The notes: generated by a model from the letters alone, not told the origin. Counted from the first letter of the stretch, positions 1-8,190 are shown. The stretch: DNA of 64,000 nt from Mesobacillus boroniphilus (GCF_018424685.1 NZ_QTKX01000003.1:124001-188000); one strand, 5' to 3'. A program made the numbers and translations.

Positions 1-884
1 TGTTTGTTTTCTGCCAGGTCAATCACGTTCTTGAATTCATTATCCAATTCCTTTAGGTCTTGCTCAAGTTGCGCGAAATTATGTTCAAACTCCTGTTCAT
101 GATCAGGCATAAGCTCAATCAAGGAATCTTTGATATATGATGCCAGTTTGATAGACAGGATTGGATCAAGCCAAACATGTGGATCTAAGTTTTTATCATG
201 ATGCTCCTCGTCCGAGTTGGTGTTTTCTTCGTCATGGTGTTCTTCTTCGGAGTGAGCGGCTTCTTCCTCATGGTGTTCTTCTTCGGAGTGAGCGGCTTCT
301 TCGTCATGATGTTCTTCTTCGGAGTGAGCAGCTTCTTCGTCATGGTGTTCTTCTTCGGAGTGAGCGGCTTCTTCGTCATGATGTTCTTCATCAGAGTGAG
401 CGGCTTCTTCGTCATGGTGCTCTTCTTCGGAGTGAGCGGCTTCCTCGTCATGGTGCTCTTCTTCAGAATGAGCATCATCCCCTTCATGAGAATGATCATG
501 GGAAGACTCAATCATATCCACATTTTCTGTGGCTTTTACAATCATGACCTTTTCATTTTTCAAGGCTTGCTCCGCTTTTTCCGCAAATCCTTCAATTCCC
601 GCACCGGAATAAATGAATAAATCAGCTTCAGCAAGCTTCATCATATCCTTCGTGCTTGGTTCGAAACTGTGGGCATCTACATTCGGTGGATAGATGCTTT
701 CCACATCCACTAAGTCCCCGCCGATTTTTTTCGCAAAATCCTGGAGAGGGTAGATGGTTGTAAAGACTGTCAGCTTAGTGGCTTCTGGATTATTTTTGTT
801 GGCTGATTCCTTGCTGGAAGAACAGCCGGCTAGTGTCAAACCGACTAATAGCAGTAAACCAAGTGATAGTTTAGTAATTTTCAT
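1..884 (-). CDS. Zinc ABC transporter substrate-binding lipoprotein (ZnuA/AdcA type), C-terminus beyond the window
   Basis: Open on the minus strand from an ATG at 884 to the left edge, so the 3' end is missing. The product starts with a lipoprotein signal ending in LAGC, followed by a cluster A-1 metal-receptor N-lobe (TTIYPLQDFAKKIGG, then HSFEPS). After about residue 135 comes a long His/Glu-rich loop made of seven copies of a 12-residue unit, EEEHHDEEAAHS, and then the metal-site motif DPHVWLDP. Such His-rich loops are known from high-affinity zinc-binding proteins of this family, where they sit between the two conserved metal-site histidines. Two Zur-like boxes lie just upstream, so zinc-repressed expression is likely. 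The repeat is unusually regular. Manganese as substrate is possible but less likely given the loop and the boxes. Confidence 0.92.
   Translation of the reverse strand, partial: MKITKLSLGLLLLVGLTLAGCSSSKESANKNNPEATKLTVFTTIYPLQDFAKKIGGDLVDVESIYPPNVDAHSFEPSTKDMMKLAEADLFIYSGAGIEGFAEKAEQALKNEKVMIVKATENVDMIESSHDHSHEGDDAHSEEEHHDEEAAHSEEEHHDEEAAHSDEEHHDEEAAHSEEEHHDEEAAHSEEEHHDEEAAHSEEEHHEEEAAHSEEEHHDEENTNSDEEHHDKNLDPHVWLDPILSIKLASYIKDSLIELMPDHEQEFEHNFAQLEQDLKELDNEFKNVIDLAENK
190..470 (-). repeat. 36-bp coding tandem repeat (His-rich loop of the zinc-binding protein)
   Basis: About seven units of 36 bp encode the peptide EEEHHDEEAAHS, with synonymous or conservative changes between copies (GAC/GAT, HHDEE/HHEEE, one SDEE). 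The length is a multiple of three, so copy-number change would lengthen or shorten the loop without a frameshift. Confidence 0.9.
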
Positions 885-913
885 AGTGATCTCCTTATAC
901 GATAATTCCATTA

Positions 914-934
914 ATCGAAATGATTACGATTTAA
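914..934 (-). promoter_or_regulatory. Zur-like operator, gene-proximal
   Basis: The minus strand reads TAAATCGTAATCATTTCGAT, close to the Bacillus Zur consensus AAATCGTAATNATTACGATTT. It lies 30 bp upstream of the start codon of the zinc-binding lipoprotein gene. Confidence 0.72.
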
Positions 935-961
935 ATTGTAAAACAGAAAGGTATATTTGTA

Positions 962-988
962 AATGATTTTAGGAATCATTACGATTTA
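962..988 (-). promoter_or_regulatory. Zur-like operator, distal
   Basis: The minus strand reads AAATCGTAATGATTCC, a second strong Zur half plus a weaker second arm, about 50 bp from the first box. Paired boxes suggest tight or graded zinc repression. Confidence 0.68.
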
Positions 989-1165
989 TTAAATGGTTCT
1001 AAGTGAACATTATTGATTTAAGAACTAAATTTATATGTAGGTTGATAGATCAATTTTAAAAAATGAACCGAAGATGAAAAGAATAGGCTTTTTTAACATT
1101 TAATGTTAGACTGCAATAGTTAATCGGGAATACTAACGGTACAGCTTTCTATAGGAGGATTTTTA

Positions 1166-1657
1166 ATGCTTAACAATGATATAATGATCCGTTTGCGGTA
1201 TGCGCTGGATATCAAGGATACTGATATGGTGGAGATGTTCAAGCTTGGCGGCGTGAACGTGACGAAGGACGATGTCCGAATGATGCTGCAGAAAATTGAT
1301 GAAGATGAGTATGGGGATGAAGATGTACCTGAGGACTACATAAGAATCAATAACGCGATGATGGAGCAGTTTTTGAATGGCATGGTTACTTTTAAAAGAG
1401 GGAAGCGTCCGGGGGAGAATGGTGCTCCGCCACTAACCGGGGAGACTGTGAATAACCAGCTTTTGAAAAAAGTGAAGATCGCCCTGTCGCTCACGAGCGA
1501 GGATATGCTCGAGATTTTTGACCTTGCGGGAGTCCGCGTGTCAAAGGGTGAGCTCGGCGCGATTTTAAGAAAAGAAGGGCATAAGAACTATCGGGAATGT
1601 GGCGACAAATTTGCGCGGAATTTCCTGAAGGGCTTGGCCTTGAAATTCCGTGGATAG
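1166..1657 (+). CDS. DUF1456 (YehS-like) protein
   Basis: 163 aa, built of two repeats of the YehS/DUF1456 module: the first half begins MLNNDIMIRLRYALDI and the second repeats the pattern in LLKKVKIALSLTSEDMLEIF. The ending HKNYRECGDKFARNFLKGL matches the conserved family C-terminus. It is a small helical cytosolic protein of unknown function. RBS ATAGGAGG stands 8 bases before the ATG. It is transcribed alone, diverging from the zinc gene, and ends in a strong hairpin shared with the convergent gene on the other strand. Confidence 0.85.
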   Translation: MLNNDIMIRLRYALDIKDTDMVEMFKLGGVNVTKDDVRMMLQKIDEDEYGDEDVPEDYIRINNAMMEQFLNGMVTFKRGKRPGENGAPPLTGETVNNQLLKKVKIALSLTSEDMLEIFDLAGVRVSKGELGAILRKEGHKNYRECGDKFARNFLKGLALKFRG

Positions 1658-1666
1658 AAATCTTAA

Positions 1667-1698
1667 GAGACGGTTCTCATGAAGCATGAGAACCGTCT
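1667..1698. terminator. Bidirectional intrinsic terminator
   Basis: Thirteen-base arms (AGACGGTTCTCAT / ATGAGAACCGTCT) between two convergent genes. The hairpin overlaps the last codons of the minus-strand cysteine dioxygenase gene. Confidence 0.75.
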
Positions 1699-2255
1699 TC
1701 TTGTTTTGTAAGCTGGATTTCTTTAATTTTCTGACGCTGTTCCTCTGGCCACCATGCCCCACAGTCATCGGAGACGACACAGGCGGCGCATTTTTCGAGA
1801 TCATAGACCTTCATCCCGCTGATGGGCGGGGAATAGAGGTGGAGAGTGACGAGTCCTCTTGCGCCGTCTGCCTGCATTTTATGGACACCTTTCTGCGGAG
1901 CATAGAAAAGATGTCCTTGATGATGGTACTCCTTGAATAGTTCTTTCGGAAGTCTGTCGCTCTTGATCTCGTAGACGGAATTGAGGGAAGTCCCGTTAAG
2001 GACGTGAATCCAGCCGTGGGAATCGCCATGGTCATGAGGTGCACATTCTAAATCTGACCAGTTCATCACCAGCAGCTCGACATCCTCGCTTTTGTATAGG
2101 AGTTTTCGATAATAAGGCTTTCCGGAAGATGATTGGAGGAATGGCTCCATTTCATCGATAGGCATATTGATCTTCGACAGTGCTTCCTTCATCTCGTGTT
2201 TGGATGGATTTTTCAATGAATCTAACACATTTTTTACCTGAGGATTCAAAGTCAT
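1677..2255 (-). CDS. Cysteine dioxygenase family protein
   Basis: About 192 aa, cupin fold of cysteine dioxygenase type I. The family's three-histidine iron site is visible in APHDHGDSHGW and a later HLYSPP strand. The enzyme family oxidises cysteine to cysteine sulfinate; a related thiol substrate is possible. I prefer the ATG at 2255, which has the RBS AAGGTGGGAG six bases upstream. An ATG at 2276 overlaps the stop of the upstream exporter gene by four bases but lacks a good RBS. The tight coupling to an EamA exporter suggests a joint role in handling cysteine or its oxidation product, which is an inference from position only. Confidence 0.82.
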   Translation of the reverse strand: MTLNPQVKNVLDSLKNPSKHEMKEALSKINMPIDEMEPFLQSSSGKPYYRKLLYKSEDVELLVMNWSDLECAPHDHGDSHGWIHVLNGTSLNSVYEIKSDRLPKELFKEYHHQGHLFYAPQKGVHKMQADGARGLVTLHLYSPPISGMKVYDLEKCAACVVSDDCGAWWPEEQRQKIKEIQLTKQEDGSHAS

Positions 2256-2272
2256 GAGAGCTCCCACCTTCT

Positions 2273-3193
2273 TCATTTTCTTAAAAGGGTACGCGCCAAT
2301 AAACTCGCAAGACCACCATTGACAATGGCCACTCCTATAATAATTATGATTCCGCCAATCGCACTTATGAGGATAAATTTTTCATGTAAAAGAAAAATGG
2401 CAGCAATCAGGGTAGCCAGCGGCTCGAGGTACAAAAACATTGACACTTTCGAGGCATCCAAAACCTCCAAGGCCTTTCCCCAATACCAATATCCAATTCC
2501 AGACACGAATATCGCAAGGAACAAAAGATGTGCCCACTCCGTCTGTGTCAGCAAGGGCAGGGATTCCCAGCCTCTGTTGCGGATGATAAAAGGGAGAGTG
2601 AGCACAAAGCCGATTAAGCTCATGTAAAATGTCACCAAAAGGGCAGGATAGGGGATATGAAGCCTTTTTAAAAGGATGGAATAGACCGCCCAGTTCAGTG
2701 TGCTCAGGATCATCAGGATGAAGCCGATGTTCATGGCGAACTCGAAGGAATGGCCGCTTCGGGTGGTAGTGACGATAAATACCCCCGTAATGGCGACCAC
2801 CATTCCGATTGCTTTTTTTACATCCATCTTTTCATGTAAAAACAGAACTGAGAGGATGACGGTGAAAATAGGCGAAAAAGAAATCAGCCAGCCGGCTGAC
2901 GAGGCATTGATCGTTAACAGAGCAGTTGCCTGCAGGAGTTGGTGAACAAACACACCCAGTATTCCGAGGACAACCAAGTGAGGAATGTATGCAATCGAAA
3001 TTCGCAAACGATAGCGATTCAGCAGTAAAATCATCAATAAAAACAGAGCTCCGAGGCCAAAGCGGAGCACCAATAATGAGTACGGATCGAGCTTTCCGAG
3101 TACAGCTTTCGCAGAAACAAAGGAAACTCCCCAAAAACTGATTGATAATAGAGCATAAAAAGAAGCGGTAAGCTTGGCGCGAAACGGAATCAT
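2273..3193 (-). CDS. EamA/DMT-family transporter
   Basis: 306 aa with about ten hydrophobic segments and two EamA repeats, the typical length for drug/metabolite exporters of this superfamily (the RhaT/YdcZ/PecM type). The first repeat starts SFWGVSFVSAKAVLGKLDP, a family hallmark. The stop codon overlaps the upstream-most ATG of the cysteine dioxygenase gene, so the two form one transcript. The substrate cannot be read from sequence; the neighbour suggests a cysteine-related metabolite. Confidence 0.88.
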   Translation of the reverse strand: MIPFRAKLTASFYALLSISFWGVSFVSAKAVLGKLDPYSLLVLRFGLGALFLLMILLLNRYRLRISIAYIPHLVVLGILGVFVHQLLQATALLTINASSAGWLISFSPIFTVILSVLFLHEKMDVKKAIGMVVAITGVFIVTTTRSGHSFEFAMNIGFILMILSTLNWAVYSILLKRLHIPYPALLVTFYMSLIGFVLTLPFIIRNRGWESLPLLTQTEWAHLLFLAIFVSGIGYWYWGKALEVLDASKVSMFLYLEPLATLIAAIFLLHEKFILISAIGGIIIIIGVAIVNGGLASLLARTLLRK

Positions 3194-3342
3194 TGCACGG
3201 AATCCTTTCTGGTGGACAAGATTTCTACCATTCTATGCTTGTCCTGGAGGAAGAAGAATCATGAAAAAATATCCAAAAATATTTACAAAATAATGTAAAT
3301 CTGAGATGATAAAACAAATGATTGAGGAGGGAAAGTAAGTTT

Positions 3343-3366
3343 ATGGAACCAACATCTAATTGCTAA
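3343..3366 (+). CDS. Leader peptide MEPTSNC
   Basis: A strong RBS (GAGGAGGGAAAG) precedes an ATG that opens only seven codons. Its coding bases form the 5' arm of one of the leader's long-range stems. A translating or stalled ribosome would therefore change the leader fold. Confidence 0.5.
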   Translation: MEPTSNC

Positions 3367-3545
3367 TTATTAATTTTTGTAAATTAATATGGATTTTGTA
3401 ACGAGTGTAAAAATGCCTATTGCATAGGTTTATTTCGTTATGCTCTTTATGGAATTGCGGCAATTAGAAGATAACTTACTTTACTGAATCGTGATAGTGA
3501 TGTTTTGGCATGGGCTTTTTTGGCTTGCTGAAATTGTTGATTCAA

Positions 3546-3577
3546 GACTGTAGGGATTTCTACGGTCTTTTTTTGTT
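3546..3577 (+). terminator. Leader terminator upstream of the ABC-F gene
   Basis: GACTGTAG / CTACGGTC arms with one G-U pair, then eight T. It lies 420 bp before the ABC-F start, so expression needs read-through or a promoter downstream. Confidence 0.6.
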
Positions 3578-3611
3578 TATATATTAAGAAAAGTAATTTT
3601 CCACTTCGAGA

Positions 3612-3912
3612 ATTGTCCAGCTCCAGCGCCTAGCCAGTTTTCATCGCTGAGGTGGCTTCTTGGAGTATCTTGCGAGAAGCGTTAGCTTTGAGCAGCTCGA
3701 GTCGCTTGTCTAGTGTCGCCTCCTAGAAACTCCGAAACTTCAACTCTGCCGGCAGAAGCAAAAAGCGCTTCTTTGTCGGAGTCTCCAGTTTCTGCGTTTC
3801 TGGACAGTCGGCTATACTTTTCGATTTCGGTCCGCCCAATGAAGTCAAAGAACGACTTCACTGGTCGGCCCTCCACGCTTGTCGGGGCTGACCAAGGCGC
3901 TTCCGCTTTTCT
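3612..3912. repeat. Dispersed intergenic repeat element, copy 1
   Basis: Begins TTGTCCAGCTCCAGCGCCTAG and ends GGCGCTTCCGCTTTT. Inside is the hairpin TGAAGTCAAAGAACGACTTCA and the block CCCTCCACGCTTGTCGGGGCTGA. A second, partly duplicated copy is at 26826-27070. No ORF is convincing. From memory, similar elements are abundant in Mesobacillus-like genomes; I cannot verify that here. Confidence 0.7.
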
Positions 3913-3995
3913 TATAAAATTGAATAGTAAATAGGTTCTTCTTTGTGCTGTCCATAAAAAGCGTAGCTTCATTATGGATGAAAGAAGGAGTTTAT

Positions 3996-5906
3996 ATGTT
4001 AGAACTGAAAGTGCATGGCATTAAAAAATATATGGAAGCGACGCTGGTCGTGAATAGTTTTACATTGGAGGCATTTGAAGGGGATAAGGTTGGGATTGTC
4101 GGAGCGAACGGAAGCGGCAAAAGCACGATTCTTAAGGTGATTGCCGGAATCGAGCCTATGCATTATTATCCGGGCTACCCGCAGACCTCAAGCCCGGGCT
4201 ATGATGAAGGGCTGGTCCACCGTCCTCGGGGAGCATCGTTTGCCTATCTGGAACAGATGCCTTCGTATCCGGCTGGGCTGAAAGTGATGGATGTGCTGAA
4301 TCTTGCATTTGAAGAGGTTCATGCCATTGAAAAGCAGATGCGTGAAATCGAGGAGCAGATGCAGGTTTTAGAGGATGCGGCCCTGGAAAAAGCACTGAAT
4401 AAGTATAGTGATTTAGTGAATCTGTATGAAGCAAAGGGTGGTTATGATCAGGAGGAGAAGTTAAGCAAGGTTTGCACCGGGCTTAAGTTTACCGACAGCT
4501 TTTTACAGAAGGACTTTGATTTGTTGAGCGGAGGAGAGAAAACGACGGTTGGATTAGGTAAGATCCTGATTCATCACCCGGACATCCTGCTGCTGGATGA
4601 GCCGACGAATCATCTAGATATGGATTCAATTGAATGGCTGGAAGGCTTTTTGAAAAATTATAAGGGAATTGTGCTGATTGTCTCGCATGACCGTTATTTC
4701 CTCGATAATGTCGTCAATAAAGTCGTTGAGATTGAGGACATGGAAACGATCAGCTACAAGGGCAATTATTCAGCTTTTATCAGCCAGAAAGAAGAAAATA
4801 TGCGGGTGCAATATGAGCAGTTCCGCGAGCAACAGAAAAAGATCAACAATATGGAGAAACAGGTGACGAGCCTTCGCGACTGGGCATTGAGGGCGGACAA
4901 TAATAAGTTCTTCAGGCGTGCGGCGAGCATCCAAAAGAAGCTTGATAAAGTGGACCGTATAGATAAGCCGGTTTTTGAACGAAGGAATATGAGGCTCAAT
5001 TTTAACGACGCGATGCGCTCAGGGAATGAAACGATCAAGGCGGTTGGTGTTTCTAAGCGCTATGAGGATAAGCTGATTTTTGATGGTGCTGATTTGATGG
5101 TTCATTATGGTGAGCGGGTCGGCCTTGTTGGTCCGAATGGCAGTGGCAAGACGACGTTCCTGAAGATGCTTTTAGGCGAGGAGCAGCCAGATTCGGGCGT
5201 CGTGGAGTTTGGTGCGAATGTGATGGCCGCCTACCTTCCTCAGAAGATTGAGTTTGAGAATGAGCAACTTACGGTTCTCGAATGCTTCCGGGAGGATATC
5301 TCGATTGTCGAAGGGAAAGCACGCGAGTACCTGGCGAAGTTCATGTTTTACAAAAAGAGTGTCTTTAAAAAGGTGAAGTTCCTATCAGGCGGGGAGCGAA
5401 TCAGACTTAAGCTGGCGATGCTGATGTTCCAGGATATCAATTTGCTGATCCTTGATGAGCCGACAAATCACCTGGATATTGATTCAATCGAAACGCTTGA
5501 GGCTGCACTGGAAGACTTCAAAGGCACGATTTTCTTTATCTCACATGACCGCTATTTCATCAATAAAATTGGTGAGCGCGTGATTTCGGTTGAGGATTTT
5601 GGGTTGAAGAGCTATCAGGGAAACTATGATGATTATAAGAAGGAGAAGTCCGCGGAAAAGGAGAAAGCTGTGACTGAACCGGTGTCTGTTTTCAAGGAGA
5701 AGAGGGTGTCGCAACAGTCACACCCTGAACCTTCCGCGAAGCTTTTAAGGAAAATCGAAGGCCTTGAAAAAGAAATCACGGAGCTTGATTTAGTGATGGG
5801 TGTTAATCAGGATTATGAGGAACTTGATAAGCTGTATAGCAGGAAACAGCAATTGAATGACGAACTCGAGCTGGCAATGGAGATGTGGTTGAGTGCCGGG
5901 GAGTGA
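3996..5906 (+). CDS. ABC-F family ATPase, probable ribosome-protection or translation factor
   Basis: 636 aa with two ABC ATPase domains and no membrane segment, the ABC-F layout. Domain 1 has Walker A GANGSGKST, signature LLSGGE and DEPTNHLD; domain 2 has GPNGSGKTT, LSGGERIRLKL and DEPTNHLD. The inter-domain linker is charged and coiled (about residues 270-345, with REQQKKINNMEKQVTSL), and a C-terminal coiled coil follows. I chose the ATG at 3996, with RBS GAAGGAG five bases upstream, over an in-frame ATG at 3945 with none. ABC-F proteins act on the ribosomal E site; some give resistance to antibiotics of the large subunit. The attenuator-like leader favours the inducible resistance type, but the substrate class cannot be told. 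Confidence 0.88.
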   Translation: MLELKVHGIKKYMEATLVVNSFTLEAFEGDKVGIVGANGSGKSTILKVIAGIEPMHYYPGYPQTSSPGYDEGLVHRPRGASFAYLEQMPSYPAGLKVMDVLNLAFEEVHAIEKQMREIEEQMQVLEDAALEKALNKYSDLVNLYEAKGGYDQEEKLSKVCTGLKFTDSFLQKDFDLLSGGEKTTVGLGKILIHHPDILLLDEPTNHLDMDSIEWLEGFLKNYKGIVLIVSHDRYFLDNVVNKVVEIEDMETISYKGNYSAFISQKEENMRVQYEQFREQQKKINNMEKQVTSLRDWALRADNNKFFRRAASIQKKLDKVDRIDKPVFERRNMRLNFNDAMRSGNETIKAVGVSKRYEDKLIFDGADLMVHYGERVGLVGPNGSGKTTFLKMLLGEEQPDSGVVEFGANVMAAYLPQKIEFENEQLTVLECFREDISIVEGKAREYLAKFMFYKKSVFKKVKFLSGGERIRLKLAMLMFQDINLLILDEPTNHLDIDSIETLEAALEDFKGTIFFISHDRYFINKIGERVISVEDFGLKSYQGNYDDYKKEKSAEKEKAVTEPVSVFKEKRVSQQSHPEPSAKLLRKIEGLEKEITELDLVMGVNQDYEELDKLYSRKQQLNDELELAMEMWLSAGE

Positions 5907-5913
5907 GTGAGAG

Positions 5914-5945
5914 GAAGCATGAAATTTATTCATGCTTCTTTTTTT
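5914..5945 (+). terminator. Intrinsic terminator after the ABC-F gene
   Basis: GAAGCATGAA / TTCATGCTTC arms with a five-base loop, then seven or more T. Confidence 0.85.
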
Positions 5946-6044
5946 GTAGTTATAGTAGAAAATCACTATAAATAAGTTAGAAATATCAGAATTTTTTACC
6001 TAGAAAGGAATATTTATGGTATAAAAGTAATAAGGGGAATGAGA

Positions 6045-6500
6045 ATGACTTTATATGGGTTATTGGTTTTGGTTCATGTAATCGCCGCCGTTGTTGGTTT
6101 AGGAGCGAGCTTTGGAATGCCGGTTGTAGCCAAGTTTGGTGCTAAGTCAGTAACGAATGCGAAAGTTTGTTTTGAGATTAATAGGAAAATAGAAATGTTT
6201 GCGAAGATTGGATCGCTTACTTTGTTAGCCAGCGGGATCTTGATGGCCATCGTCAATCCAGTGCTTTGGTCACAGGGATGGTTTATCGGTTCTTTGATCA
6301 TCTACATCCTGATCCAGCCAGTCGTCGCAGCCATGTTACCAAAAACAATCGAAAAGCAAGGCGATATAGTGATGAACAGCGGTGATGGCGAACTGCCAGC
6401 CGAGTATCATCAGTTGGATAAAAAAGCTGCCAAGCTAAACGGCATTGCACACGTCGCTGCTGTCTTGCTCATCGTGCTAATGTCAACAAAACCATTCTAG
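6045..6500 (+). CDS. DUF2269-like integral membrane protein
   Basis: 151 aa with four hydrophobic segments; the first, GLLVLVHVIAAVVGLGASFG, resembles DUF2269 proteins. Function is unknown. The ATG at 6045 has the RBS AAGGGG at seven bases, while the ATG at 6039 would sit almost on the RBS. A small ORF follows 12 bases downstream and shares the terminator. Confidence 0.72.
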   Translation: MTLYGLLVLVHVIAAVVGLGASFGMPVVAKFGAKSVTNAKVCFEINRKIEMFAKIGSLTLLASGILMAIVNPVLWSQGWFIGSLIIYILIQPVVAAMLPKTIEKQGDIVMNSGDGELPAEYHQLDKKAAKLNGIAHVAAVLLIVLMSTKPF

Positions 6501-6512
6501 GGGGATACGAAA

Positions 6513-6650
6513 ATGCAAGCAAAGCCAATGTTCTATGACGGATGCGGAGAAAAGAAACAGACGACAGGTGCCGCACAGCAATCAAACGTGGTAATTACTG
6601 CAGAAATGAGAAAATCCATCGGCGGAAATCCTTATGTTCTTGTTAAATAG
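6513..6650 (+). CDS. Small protein of unknown function, 45 aa
   Basis: Starts MQAKPMFYDGCGEKKQ and ends PYVLVK. RBS AGGGGGATA lies just before the ATG. It is soluble, with one Cys-containing N-terminal motif (YDGCGEKK). Position and RBS support translation in one transcript with the DUF2269-like gene. I do not recognise the family. Confidence 0.5.
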   Translation: MQAKPMFYDGCGEKKQTTGAAQQSNVVITAEMRKSIGGNPYVLVK

Positions 6651-6664
6651 GATGATAGAAAGAG

Positions 6665-6695
6665 AGTGCTGGCCTTTTAGGCTGGCGCTTTTTTT
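6665..6695 (+). terminator. Intrinsic terminator
   Basis: AGTGCTGGCC / GGCTGGCGCT arms with G-U pairs, then seven T. Confidence 0.7.
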
Positions 6696-6705
6696 GTTAT
6701 TTAGA

Positions 6706-7715
6706 CAGGTTCTGGGTTGATAGAGGAGATGGTGTCAGAAGTAGGTCTGAGTTCGGACAGGTTTGGAGGTGAAGGGAGAAAAGTTGTCAGAAGTAGGGTG
6801 AAGTTCGGACGGGTTTGGTGGTTACGGGTGAAAAGCTGTCAGAAGTAGGTGGAAGTTCGGACAGGTTTGGTGGCGTCAGGGGAAAAGCTGTCAAGAAACC
6901 GAAGGAATTAAGACAGGTTTGGTGGCGTCAGGGGAAAAGCTGTCAAGAAACCGAAGGAATTAAGACAGGTTTGAGTGCACCAAGACAAAAGCTGTCAAGA
7001 AACCGAAGGAATTAAGACAGGTTTGAGTGCACCAAGCCAAAAGCTGTCAAGAAACCGAAGGAATTAAGACAGGTTTGAGTGCACCAAGCCAAAAGCTGTC
7101 AAGAAACCGAAGGAATTAAGACAGGTTTGAGTGCACCAAGCCAAAAGCTGTCAAGAAACCGAAGGAATTAAGACAGGTTTGAGTGCACCAAGCCAAAAGC
7201 TGTCAAGAAACCGAAGGAATTAAGACAGGTTTGAGTGCACCAAGCCAAAAGCTGTCAAGAAACCGAAGGAATTAAGACAGGTTTGAGTGCACAAAGCCAA
7301 AAGCTGTCAAGAAACCGAAGCAATTAAGACAGGTTTGAGTGCACCAAGCCGAAAGCTGTCAAGAAAACGAGGTAATCATGACAGGTTTGAGTGCATCAAG
7401 CCAAAAGCTGTCAAGAAACCGAAGCAATTAAGACAGGTTTGAGTGCACCAAGCCGAAAGCTGTCAAGAAAACGAGGTAATCATGACAGGTTTGAGGTCAT
7501 CAAGCCAAAAGCTGTCAAGAAACCGAAGGAATTAAGACAGGTTTGAGTGCACCAGGCCAAAAGCTGTCAAGAAACCGAGGTAATCATGACAGGTTTGAGT
7601 GCACCAAGCCGAAAGCTGTCAAGAAACCGAAGGAATCAAGACAGGTTTGAGGTCATCAAGCCAAAAGCTGTCAAGAACCCGGAGGGATTAAGACAGGTTT
7701 GAGTGCACCAGGTCG
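6706..7715. repeat. 52-bp tandem array A (19 units)
   Basis: The GTC anchor recurs every 52 bases from 6734 to 7670 without a single indel (18 intervals). Typical units read GCTGTCAAGAAACCGAAGG then AATTAAGACAGGTTTGAGTG. Each has complementary CTGTC/GACAG arms and a GTC-N19-GAC core. The first three or four units (GAAGTAGG...GTTCGGAC) resemble array C at 58.5 kb; later units are homogenised. An open frame through part of the array is a by-product of the repeat. The right end touches a tspO remnant. Confidence 0.93.
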
Positions 7716-7721
7716 TTCTTA

Positions 7722-7910
7722 TTTTTCAAATAGAATCTTCGTGGATCAGCATTTGCAGAGATCGGCCTGCTGCTGGGCATGATTACATTGACGACATATC
7801 AATACTATCAAAAAATCGCCGGCCGGCTGATGCTGCCGTATATTGCGTGGGTTGCTTACGCTCTTCAGCTTAACTACAGTATGTGGAATTTAAATAAACA
7901 GAAAATGTAA
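7722..7910 (+). pseudogene. TspO/MBR family remnant (C-terminal third)
   Basis: The frame ending at 7910 reads AFAEIGLLLGMITLTTYQYY, then QKIAGRLMLPYIAWVAYALQ, and ends LNYSMWNLNKQKM. That matches the last two helices of TspO-type tryptophan-rich membrane proteins (the LAG.LL.PY..WV.FA..LN pattern). An adjacent frame, ending in FSNRIF, carries the preceding residues, so there is also a frameshift near 7745. No start or upstream two-thirds exist; the 52-bp array occupies that place. Confidence 0.68.
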
Positions 7911-8054
7911 AACTTTTATTAATTATGTAACTTTTCCAATCTATCCCCGTCTAAATTAATAGACTACCAATCCTTCTAAAAATTGGGTGAATAAAAGTTT
8001 GCTAGAGCGGGAATACTATAACCAACAATATATTAACAACGGAGGTAGATTAGG

Positions 8055-8162
8055 ATGAAACAAATTAAGGAATTCATGAATGAAGAGGGTTTTGAATTAA
8101 CAGGTTATATTACACAGTTGTTTGAACAATCTTCTGATAAAAATGAAAAGAAAAAACGCTGA
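8055..8162 (+). CDS. Small protein of unknown function, 35 aa
   Basis: MKQIKEFMNEEGFELTGYIT continuing to a lysine-rich end, KNEKKKR. RBS ACGGAGG lies nine bases upstream. Its stop codon is inside the terminator hairpin that is shared with the convergent peroxiredoxin-like gene. Not recognised. Confidence 0.5.
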   Translation: MKQIKEFMNEEGFELTGYITQLFEQSSDKNEKKKR

Positions 8163-8190
8163 TCGCGGGTTAAGCTGATCAGCGTTTTTT
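8151..8190. terminator. Bidirectional intrinsic terminator
   Basis: Perfect 14-base arms AAAAAACGCTGATC / GATCAGCGTTTTTT between convergent genes. Confidence 0.88.

Larger units (their letters stand above)
3300..3577 (+). ncRNA. Putative attenuator leader RNA upstream of the ABC-F gene
   Basis: The leader holds a 7-codon ORF (3343-3366), two long-range complementary pairs (3332-3341 with 3473-3482, ten bases, perfect; 3356-3363 with 3460-3467, eight bases, perfect) that would enclose the RBS and the small ORF, and a terminator-like hairpin followed by eight T at 3546-3575. This layout resembles ribosome-mediated attenuators known upstream of ABC-F and other ribosome-protection genes in Firmicutes. 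The regulatory mechanism is inferred. Confidence 0.55.

Noticed and set aside
161..620. Plus-strand and second minus-frame ORFs over the zinc-protein repeat
   Set aside because: They are shadows of the His-rich repeat; composition (LLRHGVLLRSER, FFGVSGFF) is an artefact.
6815..7015. Protein-coding ORF inside array A
   Set aside because: It only follows the repeat frame, has no RBS, and other copies of the unit do not keep it open in a meaningful way.
6706..7715. CRISPR array at 6.7, 17.3 or 58.5 kb
   Set aside because: The whole 52-base unit is repeated, including the spacer; there are no unique spacers and no cas genes.
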